Source: Paramacrobiotus richtersi (taxonomy: Eukaryota > Tardigrada > Eutardigrada > Parachela > Macrobiotidae). Taken from it: a DNA stretch of 26,870 nt. Position numbers and translations under genes: made by a program. A model generated the notes under the pieces. It worked only from the letters and a program-made list of their open reading frames with translations, ran no database searches and had not been told where the DNA came from. Positions 1 to 12,100 of the stretch are shown here, piece after piece (position 1 is the stretch's first letter; each line of letters begins with the position of its first letter). Location of the stretch: contig JAQGAU010000513.1 of NCBI GenBank assembly GCA_034698045.1, positions 1-26,870 on the forward strand, read 5' to 3'.

Positions 1-7
1 TGCATAC

Positions 8-174
8 CTAATTCCTGCCAGTGACGCACAATATCCACCGCCCCTGGACGAACCTTCGGGTCCCGTCCGGTGACCGACACCGACGCCGTGAAGGACCCGT
101 CAATACTGAACACCATACACTCGGTCTTGGCCGGCACGACGGCCAAGTAAAAGTCCACCGATGTGTGATCGCCC
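8..174 (-). CDS. rdgB: rdgB exon 14 (start of LNS2 domain), gene continues beyond window
   Basis: Residues 1012-1068. It opens [14 protein letters not shown] and continues [19 protein letters not shown] then [21 protein letters not shown] (D1037) takes the place of the lipin DxDGT motif. The first Asp is absent, as in other Nir proteins, where LNS2 binds phosphatidic acid rather than dephosphorylating it. The donor GTATGC lies at the window edge, so the rest of LNS2 is off-window. Confidence 0.96.
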
Positions 175-3100
175 CTTCAAAGATCAAATACCTGCCCAAT
201 CACACTCGATGACCATTTTCGAGATAGATCGTATAACATCTTATACGGATGTAGTGGACTACATTTGAATCTCGCGCAACCAGAATCATTAACACAAAAA
301 ACATGGAAAGAAAAAAATTTTACAAAGTGTGCTTTTAGATAACTTATGGCCTCATCAGTACCAAATAAACGGCTGTGTTCCTGTACGAGCCCGTGTACTA
401 CGATAACCGCGCTAAATGCAGACTGTCAACAGAATACAATCTAAACGCAATGAAACGACATCTTTGTACAAATTGTTATAAAAATCCTAAAAAAATATTA
501 TTAACTTATGTGCAAATGTTTTGTTACTACTTTCTCAGTACAATGCGTGATCATGCGGCAATTTATTAATTAGCCACTACACTACGCTCAACACTGATTT
601 TAGTATCGTAGGGTACTTGGAAACATAATGTGAATTCAGCTTTTGCTTACTCTCACATAAAAAGAAAAAGACAAGTCGTGATTACAGAAACAGTGCCGCA
701 CAAAGCCACGGCCAACAAATGAACCGGGAATTTTCATCGCGTGTCCCTGGACTCACCTGACAATCATTTTCACCGGATACAACCCCAGTCCGACCTTCTT
801 GTCATGCGGCACGGTGAAGGTGATGCGACCCTGGCTGGAGGTGATTTCCGTGCCAAAGAGGACCCACTCGCCGGAGGGGGGTTGGGTCATAATGTACACG
901 TCCACCTTCTCACCGGTCAGCGTTAGCATGTCCAACGGTCCGTACATGAAACGGGCGGTGAGGACTTGCTCGCAGTTCTCGCCCACGACCACATCGTTTC
1001 CCCGGTGGTTTGGGTGCATGTTCTACGCAAATACACTGAGTTATCAATTATGCAGGTGCTAAAATGTGAGATGGAAAAAAGTGTTATTAAGTAGTTTACG
1101 ATCAGTGACCTTTCCACACACAAATCAAGTCTAAAACATTTGCACTGATACCTTTCGATATATTTTCCGTAATCTGCCATTCAAGGAAAAACCAGCTTTC
1201 AGTTTACTTTCAATTAAACCTAAAGTTTCAAGGTACATTTTTAGTTTCGCTTTTCTTGTTATTTTTTTCATTTGTCTGCTGCATTTGGTCCTTCATTGAA
1301 CTATTTTGCGGTCAAGTTTTGTATGTCAACAACATTTTCGGAATTATTTTTGCATTTGAATGATGCTAATATTTCTGACATTCTATGTTGGAAACCACAA
1401 TATTAATCAGCATAATGCCCGACAGTTGCACCGTTATCTCATAGTTTAGAACACTCGTATTTGGGAAAATAAACGTTGCATTTAACCGACAATTCCAAAA
1501 GCAGACAATAATTCTGGTACCACATGTACATGCGTGAAATCAGCTGTGAATCTCCGACCGATAAACATAGTGAAAAGTTCATTAATCTCCGTATAAAGTT
1601 TTATCATGAATGATCCAGTTGACTAAAAATATCCTCTCCCCTTTAAGATGCAATCATCCGCATTAAAAAGCGGGGAAATTTCGTGCAACACAACGTCACT
1701 GGCACAACGCTTCCGGTGGGGCTATGTTTCCGCCCAAAAATAGCACTGAACGTTTTTTAGCATTAGCAATGACGCAAATGGACGACAAGTGCGTCACGTG
1801 GCTCCGCTATCACAGACAGACAAACTGGTCAAATTATTGTACAGGATATCAATCCCCTCCACTTAAACACTGGCAAAACCAATAAAGACACTCTTTTACC
1901 ATCTCTTTTATTTGCTCATCACAGCTGGGTAATAAAATGCCCGACCGACTGTTAAAACAAAATCGTAAAACTTTCAGCCAATACCGAACGATAAACTTCA
2001 ACAAGCGCCCAAAAAATTATAACACGCAAAAAATAATATTCGCGCGAAAAATTATGAAAAAGGAGCCCAATTTGTTAGAAAAAAGAATTTCTACACAAAG
2101 CAAGAAACAGATTTTACAAAGTTCGGGATTATTTGATTTTGATGTTAGCAAACTTTTATTACTCTATCTGTATAAGCAACGCAATGCTTCGCATGATTTT
2201 AATACACACTATAAGAAAATGGAAAATTCTGCCGATTCATTTGTTCATTCATTTTTAGCATTTTCTGTACTTTTTTCGTTTAATTGGCATAATGTTTTTT
2301 TATGTTACCACAATGTTTTTTTCACTTCATTTTTCAAAACCTTGGATTCAGTGTGCTATCCCATCCGTTAAATTTTGTTTAAAAACCAAACAGCCATCCG
2401 TTAAAAATTAAAGCGGAATAAGATTATCATCTTTTTATACTAATGTGTAATCCGATCTGGGACGGATGTGCGGCATCTGACCTTCAGTGAGGCGATCATT
2501 TACACGCAACAAAATGTCACCGACACAGCTGACAACAGCTCTCCAGCGGAATGTAAACGCTCGGACAAACGATGCGGTACACACGAAGCGACCAGGAATG
2601 TGCTCAAATTAAACTGACCTTTAATTTTATGGATGTCCGACGACGGAGCCATTTCTCAGTGGGACGCTGCGAGGAAAACCCGAGACGGAATGCATGATCC
2701 TCGTCCGATTGGAATCCATTATCCGGCTGGAATATCTACGAAAATAACAAAAAACCGATATACTTTCAATTTAAAAAATAGAATATATAAAATAACAATT
2801 TAAACATGTCCTTCTGAAAACTAACAAGCTTCTTGATCTTGTATATTTTATACTAATCGCAGCTGTAAATTTAATACTAAAATTTAAAACATATACGAAT
2901 TTACCAGTTACGTATGTTGGAATGAATGATTTACATAGAGGATACACAAAAATCGTACAAATTTTATTTTTTTCGCTCTAACTTCACTTTTTGGTCGACT
3001 TGCTTCTTGTTACAGCCTACGGTATTTCTGCCAACAAAACATTCATTTTCTCTAACAAAATATTAATTTTCTCAGCAGATTCTCAACAATATTGTTCGCA

Positions 3101-6100
3101 ACCATTTCAGTACCGTAAAAAAATCAGCTGAGTTTGATCGCATGCAAGATTCAACACACGGAGGAGATAGTGGTAAAAAGAGTGCAACCACGTGACGTCA
3201 ATGACTGGATACGTACTTGGCGGATGATAAAGGCCACCACATCGAGGGATTCCCAGAAACTGGCGTGAAAGAGATGCGGGAGTGCGCTAACGGGAAACTG
3301 GCTGGTTCCCTCGGGACAATATAAAGCGTAATCGATACGCTTTGAACCCCACCAGTTTCGCGTGACTGCAAAAAACAAACCAGTCCCTGCACATACCGCA
3401 CGCAGCATGATTATCTCCACTGGCTGGGTGTATCATTATCTCCCCAGAAAAAGAGCAAATTTTGTCCATTTACCCATCGCTCATGGCAACTTCACCGATC
3501 TATTTTGCAAATAAATTTTCATGAAATCGAATAAGTGGTTCGTAAGTGACTTCGATGGTGTTCTTGTGAGTGTTGTTCTAATCAAACAGACGTGAAGTCC
3601 TGTGTACACGGGTTGTCTGCTTAAGAAGAAGAATAAAAGTGTTTGTTTAGAAAAAAAAGTAAGATGAACGGAAAACCATATTCCGCAAGTTTAATTTTCG
3701 ATCTTCATTTTCTTTGTTTTGCTTGTTGTGTTAACGATTAAAAAACTATCGGAAATGTTATACCATACTTATTTTACCTTGGCACGATATTTTTCGCTAA
3801 ATTTTTTTCACGAGTAAAAAATTATCGAGAATGTTATGCCATATCTATTTTGTCTTGTCGCAGTATTTTTCGCTGAATTTTGTTAAATTTATTCAAATTC
3901 TCTGCCCTGCAGAGTATCTTTGAACGTTTGACGTTTGATGACCTTTATGCCTATGATGCATTTTGCCGTTTATTTATAAAATTCATATAATCTCATTATT
4001 AGTCCACTCAACAAAGTACACGTATTTCCACAATTTTTAGCGAGGCTGATGATAAATACTCGCGAAATTCCCGTAACGTGTCCATAAAAAACCCCAACTA
4101 CACAGTCAATAATCCATTTTACAGCTCCATTAACCAGCCCCAAATCTGATCCCCCAAGTGAACACTCGGCAAATCAAAACAATTCCCCTCATTTAATTCA
4201 TCAACCAGCGAAAAAAATCCATTAAAAGATTACAAACTATTTGGTGACTTACTGTGGCTGACGGCATTGAGGGAGAAGGGTGAGTGATCATGATGGAAGA
4301 CGGCATCGTTGATCGTCTCCTGGAGATCATAGGCCGGACGTGGTGTATCCTCGAATAAATGCCGACTCTGCTGGATGTGTTCGTACAGATAGTAGGAGCG
4401 TCCGTCGCCCAGTGGGAATTTCTGATAGCGCGGCACGGAGACCGGCTTGATAAAGGAGAATTTGGCGCTGAGGAGGGGTTCGATGCGTAGTGCCGACGGG
4501 TCAGTTGGGTGGAATAGGTTGAACAGCTGAGCACACCACGGACGCAACGGAGGACCTGCAATGCAATTTATCCTTTGTAACACATTACCAGAGTATTCAT
4601 GTTTCTAAAAAAAATCATTTTGCACGTTTTTTATCCGTATCTCGCTAAATGCGTTACGTCATAATGACTGTACAGGACAGGAGTTTTTGGAAATAAACAG
4701 CCACTACACTACGTTCTGCTATTGTAAAATATTCACACTGGTCAGCGATAGCGTTTTCATTTGTGGCGGAATCCAGTCTTGCGAATTTCAAAATTAAAAT
4801 GGATTAAAATACCGCATAGATGGAAGAAACCCGAAAAGTCAGAAAGATCCGGAAACTGGTTAGCTTTGTCACGAAATTCTAAAAAAATGCCTACCCAACG
4901 CAGTTTCAGTGTCAGTTGGTAACCCACAAAGTTGTGTAACTCAGCTACTGCTTCCACTACAGCATGTGACGTACCAAACTTATCATCCACATTCTCCATA
5001 CACTTCCGGTAGGCCAACACCAATCCCAGCGGACATCCAAAGAGAAACACATCGGCCACATCAAAATCAAACCGGACCCCCGTATCACTATTATCACTGG
5101 CTCGCCGGGCCCCCAGCTTATCCACCACCGGGGCCGATAAGTACCGGCCGGCCTCGTTTAGCGGGGCAAAGGTCGGCACATTGGGCACCGCGGGTACACC
5201 GCTCGGTCCGGTGCCCGGGTTGGAGAGACTCCGTGAAGCGGGGTGCATGGTCGGTCGCAGTCCCGTTTTACTCGATGCACTGGCCGCTAGCGGTGCTTTG
5301 CTTCCGGTGCTGAGAACGAGATGAAAATTCACGCATTTCAATTACTTTTCAGTTCGTTGACATTTGAGCACTAATAACCTTAGCAAAATTTACAGCTGTT
5401 TTAATTAATCTTAACCGATTTCAATTTTGGTTTGTTGCAGCTGATTCGGTTCTACAGGAAACAGCACGTTTTAAAAGTAATTCCAAAGATCTTTTTCTGT
5501 GTTGTTTTCACATTACCTGCTGCTATCAGGTGGAATAATAGACTCATTCCTCTCGGACGACAGACTGGACGATGATCCCTCGTTGGTACCATAGCGGCAC
5601 AGGGCATCATAGATTAATAGTCCCGCGGTGCCGTCGGCGGCGATATACACCGGACCCTTGTAATGCTTGCCCTCGGGGGACTTGACAAAGTCCTCAAAGG
5701 TCTGGTTGGCTTTCTTGACGACTTTGCTGATAATTTCCCGGTAGGCGGGGCTGCTGGTGGCGAAGAGCGGCAGGGCGCTCAGGTGGGTGAAGTCCTGGGC
5801 GGCGGTTGGCGTGTTGGAGTCGGATGTGGACGAGGGCGCGTCCAGACTGTAGGGGGTCAAACTAAAAAACAGATACCAACTTTAGTCGGGAAAAAAAATG
5901 TTCGGTAACGAGATTTTGTTCACTATGTGTCGAGCTTCGAAATCATTTCTTTTTCGATCTAGCTTTAGCGATAAAACACTGGACCGTCACTTGATACAGC
6001 CACTACACTACGGCGCCACATGAATACAACTTAGTATGTTAGGCAAGTAGAGCCTACCAAAACGACCACTAATAAGGAACGCAATTTCTATGATTTGCCA

Positions 6101-9100
6101 TTTTCATTAACGAAACAGATGTATGGGTCACATTCCAAAAACAATTCATTTCAATTTTCAGCAGATCAAACAAACTTATGTATACGTGAATTAAGATTAC
6201 ACACATTATTCAGAAATCATAAGCAAGAAATAACAATGTAACACAATAATCAAATCATACAACAAAATGCACATGTACCATCCAAAAACTTCTAACAAAA
6301 ACTGTACCATAATACAACCCTATAAAAATGTTGTCACAACTGTCACGGCTTACCTGGACAGAACTGTCAGTGCCTCCCCACAGATGGGCGGACACCTGAC
6401 ATTCCTGACTTGCACGTGCCCCTGCAGTGCCGGATAGTGGGCGTTCACGACGGAATCCAGGCAGGAGGTGAAGGTGGAGATGTCGGCGCGGTTGCCGGTG
6501 AGATCGATGATGGCACCGTTGTCGAGGATACTTCCGCCATGGAAGACCATCATCAGCGCGGATGTCCGGCACACTTCCTCCCCGGCCCCTTCCGCCTCAC
6601 TGCTGCCGGCCGTCTCCGCACTACCCGGGAGGGAGCGCGGCGCCTGGGTCAATACTAGACGCAATCGATTGGAATCGGATTTGAAGCTGGCCGAGAAAAT
6701 ACTGTCTGCAATCGGGCGATTGGAGATGCAGTTATTGTATTATTTTGCCAGAAAAGGGAATGTATTGGAACAGCTTATCAAAGGTAAACATTTAGCTTGT
6801 AACGGTGTTTAACAATGGCGCTACTGTTCATGTGCATGGAAGGTATGGTCGATCGATCAATAAAAAACCGACGATTACTATGCAAATTATGCTCCGTTTT
6901 ACTAAAGCCATTACACTACGTCATACAGCCGTAAGGATTTTGCAGTATCATGTGGTCCAGAGGTGCACATACGTTGATTTCGTAAGAAGAAACACAAACA
7001 AAAAACTGCAGTGGTCTTTTCAAATAAACGTCTAGTACTGCTTAAATGTACGTCGGCCATAGTTCCGTTTAATTAAATACCTTCTTTGGCAATTTGTCTA
7101 TGTTGAGCACTGCTAGGTTCATCATCCTCAGTGAGTTCCATAGAGCTCCATCTCACTAACGGTTTGGCTTTGTTTTCTTCCGGTTCAGCAAAAGTTTCTG
7201 CAATACAATTTCAATTCAACCTCACGCTAATTCGCTGTAATCTGTTAATATTAAACGAAAAGTATAGATATTTTTCGGCCGTTAAAATTAAAAGAATACT
7301 GTTTGAATATTAATAGTCAATGCTTTTACTTTTTTGCAAGAATGATGTAAATAATATTTATATTTCCATTAATCAAAATAAAAACCGTTCAGACCCATAT
7401 CTACCGCTACGTTGATTTATATATACCTGCGGCATCGAAAAACTCATCCTCCGATCCGTCATCGAGATCAGTACGGAGACCGTCTAACACCCAGTTATCC
7501 TGAGCGAATGACCCAGCTGCCGAAGAAAAAGAGTTTTCCCATGTTTTTCTATGTAAAAAACTGATTAAAAAGATGTATTACTGGGTGAATGGAAAGACTG
7601 CTTGGATCCACTTCGTGAGCGCTCCAGTGCCGGCCCGTTATTCATCGTGTTGTTGGGAGCAGCGGGTTCAGGCGATAGAATAACACTACTACGCCGGCTG
7701 TTTACCGTGACAGCTGGTGTCCCCACACTTAACAGTGGACCTGATGGAGGAACATTTTCATCTGCAGAGGATGCACTTACATTAGCTAACAAAACACATT
7801 GATGATTTTTTTCAAGTATGGAAAAACTCGGCAACACTTAAAAATTGAACAGTTCAGGGAAAATTTCGTCAAAGAAAAAATAAATTAATAAATTACGCAA
7901 CTTCCATTCGATAAAAAAACCGAACCGCTTCAGGACAAATAAATAAAATAGATAATTTCGAAGAAAAGGACACCATCTTTATGTAGTACAAACTACTGTC
8001 CACAACCGAAGCAAACACGTGATTTTTTTCCGCGTGCTTTCAAAAACTTTTCCGCTGAAAAAAATCATCTTATTTTAAAATTGTTCTTATGTTTATCCCT
8101 ATTTTAAAATTTATTTTTATTTAAAATTCTCATTTTTAACTGTAAAACGGCGTAAATAAATAAAAGCTTAAAAATGGCAGAAATAAGCCCAATATTGTTT
8201 AAAATACGCCTTACGTGAAAAGGATAATAATCCTTTAGCAAATAACTGTTGTTTTATAATTATAATAATAGACCGATGAATATTATAATCAGTCCGAAAT
8301 AAAAATCGGGTTACTAGAAATAAAAACGTGCCTGGTGCGGCCATCCTTTCGGCGAGTGCCAACTGTGTTTCCAGTTCCAGACGGCGTATATCGGCAATCG
8401 TCAGACCATGGTATTCATCCTGCCAGCACCAGGCTTGTCGATGAGCACGTAGCATTGTCTTGCGCATAGCTAATCAGTAAAGGCACCACCATTACCCAAC
8501 CAAACAAATTGACTAATTTACAAAGCATTTTCTACCCAACTGCTAATCACTCACATGGGCAATAACTGGCTAATAATTCTTTCAATAATCGGTCAGATTA
8601 TTACGCGGCAAACAAATGTTTAAACGAGGCTATACGCTGCGGCTGAGCACACCCAGGGTAGGCTGATCGGTTTCAAATCGGCAGGGCTATTTTTAGATGG
8701 CATGAAAAATGATATTTGCCGATTGCTTTTCTAGATGACGGCAATGCTGCCGATAAATAAAGACATCCGACGTACAACGTACGGCTGATTTAACAAACTT
8801 ATAACCACTGCTGTTTTTATATTTAGATTTGAACTTTCTGTCCCGGGGTTTGTGGGCGAACATACCTGGATACAACAGTATGCAAACCAGTCAAAAAATA
8901 ACCGATAATTAAAATTGCAGAAATAATGTTATAATTTTTTATCAGTTAGCCTGGCCGTATAAATCTAAAGAAAAACAGCCGTCCTCGAAAAATTATTTTC
9001 GCTATTGTTCCGTTCTACGGTTCTTTAACAAAATTAACAAACACAAATGCTGTTAATATAAAAATTATTCACGATTTCCAGAATTTAATATTCCATTATT

Positions 9101-12100
9101 AACACGAAACTCATGATGTAAGCATTGAACAGGGCAAACCTGGACTGTCAGCCATTACACTACGATCGCACTGAATGACATATCTGACCTTGTCATATGA
9201 ACAAGCGAGTATGTATTTCACAAATTCACTTGGGACCATTAACTACAGCTGTCCATGTTCAACATTCCAGATCCCAGGAAAAAAATGTATTCATGTAAAA
9301 ACTTCACAGCTGCATCTTAATTACGAAAATCTGCTGACGTTCTCAATTTCTCACATGCATTTACAGAATATTCAATGCTCTTCTAGCGCTGCAAACTGAG
9401 CTGTGTGTGACTTGCTTATCAAAACCACACTTTTATACCCACACAGCACGAAGAATGTTCAAAAGTTTAAACAAATATTTTGATAATTTACATACCATGC
9501 CGCATTGCTTCCACACATACAACCTACTAACTACTATATTCTATACTGATAAGACATATAACTTCTCAACATCAAAATCAGATGAATATAAACCGATAAT
9601 GTAGCTAAAACTGAGTACAATAAAGTAAAATACTGCAAATAGTATTTTAAAAAACTAGGAGCTTTTATGGTATTAATTTTTAGAACTTCCTAAAATTCAC
9701 CAAAAAAGGGAGAACTTACCAATATCATAAATAAACCGATAATGTAGTTAAAGCTGACAATTGTGAGTACAATAAAGTAAAATACAGCAAATAACAGTTT
9801 AAAACTTCCTAAAATTCACTAAAAAAGGGGAGAACTTACCAATATCATAAATAAACCGATAATGTAGTTAAAGCTGACAGTTGTGAGTACAATAAAGTAA
9901 AATACTCCAAATAACATTTTAAACCTCCTAAAATTCACAAAAAAATGGGAACTTACCAATATCATAAATAAACCGATAATGTAGTTAAAGCTGACAACTG
10001 TGAGTATAATAAAAATAAAATAGTGCAAATAACATTTTAAAACTTCCTAAAATTCACAAAAAAGGGGGAACTTACCAATATCATAAATAAACCGAAAATG
10101 TAGTTAAAGCTGACAATTCTGAGTACAATAAAGTAAAATACTGCAAATAACATTTTAAAACTTCCTAAAATTCACAAAAAAGGGGAGAACTTACCAATAT
10201 CATAAATAAACCGATAATGTAGTTAAAGCTGACAATTGTGAGTACAATAAAGTAAAATACTGCAAATAACATTTTAAACCTCCTAAAATTAATAAAAAAA
10301 ATGGTAACTTACCAATATCATAAATAAACTTCTCCGTCTTGCTCTGCACACCCCAATACTTAAACTCCACCCGGCAGAGCTTATACGCACACATAATCGG
10401 CCCCTTTCTTGGATTCCCCACAAACTCTTTCAGCCAATTCTCCCCCAACGGCCCTCTCCCGGTCTTTTCCGACACAAACATCTTGGGATCCTCCTCCTTC
10501 AAATACTCATGCGCGGGAACGCCGTCCTTGACCACATCCACCACATCGACGCTCCGATTACGCAGATCCTCCGCCGACAGATTAAACACATTCTCCTGGA
10601 TCCCGGGATCGGGATGGTAGACCGTTTCAATGTCAATGTAGAATTTCTCCATAAAGGGCGCCGTGTAGCGGGTTTTGGTGTAGGGATAGGCATTCCAGGC
10701 TTCCTCGTGGGCCTGGGGGGAGAACTGCCGGGGGAGGATGCTGCGGAGGAAGGCCGGGAGGATGCGGTTAATGTGGTACACCTTTTTCGTGTACTGTCCG
10801 CTGCCACCCGGGCCGTCCGTGTAGGGCTCGTTGACGAGGATTTCCACGCCGTTTTCGCGCCCTTCCGATTCCAGACGGGACTTTTTCTATATGGGATTTA
10901 CACGGCATTACCTTCACATAGCGTAAAAAAATTTTATTTTCCTTTTTTTCTGCAAATGTTTACTTCCTAAACACTATCTGTTGCGCGTATTCGTTTTTAT
11001 TATTTATTTTATTTTTACCGCTTACCAGCATAAATACACGCTGTTTTGTTTTACTTACATACAGTATCACAGGCTTATTTACGCTGTTCTAACTGGTAAA
11101 ACGAGGACATATGTCACAGATAAATCGCACGAACAATCACAATTTACTCTTTCAGATTTCAGAAGGTGCATATTGTCGACTGCAGCAAAAAACACATGAA
11201 AAATTTAATATAAGCGGAAATCTGAATAGAAAGCAGTTTAACACATTCCGCCACACTGTCTGCATATATCTTATGTACAGCTCGAGATTAACGGGAAACA
11301 TCGAGCCGTTATTCTACGACAATCGCTCTTCACTGTACCTGAGAAAATCAAAGAGTTAATTTGAGTTTTGTACTGAATTGCAAGCATTAAAATGAAAGTC
11401 GAACTGAACCAAATAAACGGGCATCAAATTAGAAAAAACCGATCAATAAGGTGCCAATCAGGCGGTGGGGAAGAAAGTGAAAGGAAGTTCTTTGGACGAT
11501 AACGACATATCAATATTTTCTCCGAAAGCCGTAAAGCGTCAAGCAAACATCGTTATTGTCGTGACGTCCAAATATCAACGACCAGCGTTTAGTTTACCGA
11601 AAAAACTCCAACCGCCATATCCAGCTGATTATACATCAACACCATCAAACGTGCTCGTTAGGACAAATTTCACGGTTTCATCAACTTTGTCTGTACCGCG
11701 TTCAATCGACGCATACACATAACACCGGTAAAGAAACATTTCAACTAACAAAATTAATAATCAAGCATAAACACGACATTTTTGTGAAAAATCAGACTTC
11801 ATAAACTGTGTTCACTGTGCCAAAAGATAAACACGAATTCGCAAAAAACAATAATTCTTGGTAATGTGAGATATTCGTTTGAATATATTAAAAACTAAAC
11901 GCTTTTAGCGAAATCCTAATTGACACTTTGATATGGCTTTTTCTCAACTAAAACAATTAAAAATTTCGGAATTCGGTAAGACTCGAATCAAAACTATGTA
12001 CGAATCAGCAAATTAAACAACGGTAAAAATTTCTCGAACATATTAATTCACTCTACAAATTTATAAAATTTCAACAATCTGTAATAAAATAAAAATGTAC

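Larger units (their letters stand above)
2727..4252 (-). other. rdgB introns flanking exon 11
   Basis: Introns 2727-3216 and 3366-4252 are AT-rich. Apart from the E-box/CRE pair and the 76-bp duplication listed separately, I see nothing in them. Confidence 0.8.
9558..10329 (-). repeat. Tandem array of about 119-bp units copying the exon 2 end and its 5' splice site
   Basis: Five complete extra units and one degraded partial lie directly downstream of rdgB exon 2 in gene orientation. The anchor AACTTACC sits at 9713, 9833, 9950, 10069, 10188 and (authentic) 10306, so spacings are 120, 117, 119, 119 and 118 bp. Each unit carries the last 17 nt of the exon followed by GTAAGT, then about 100 nt of intron. 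Units differ by only a few bases, so expansion looks recent or homogenised. The partial at the far end (about 9558-9712) has lost its donor and contains an insertion. Confidence 0.95.

Noticed and set aside
241..290. tRNA-like GTAGTGGACTAC with TTTGAATCTC on the plus strand
   Set aside because: Cannot be folded into a cloverleaf by eye. The first part is a simple palindrome and the two boxes are too close.
1937..2371. 144-codon plus-strand open frame, the longest not on a gene exon
   Set aside because: Lys/Asn/Phe/Ser-rich AT-driven composition, no domain or homology I recognise, and it lies antisense in an rdgB intron.
4909..5313. 134-codon plus-strand frame, Pro/His-rich
   Set aside because: Antisense shadow of rdgB exon 9, whose GC-rich codons remove stops on the other strand.
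9558..10329. CRISPR-like array
   Set aside because: The regular spacing is of whole near-identical 119-bp units. There are no unique spacers between short repeats, and the locus is a eukaryotic intron.
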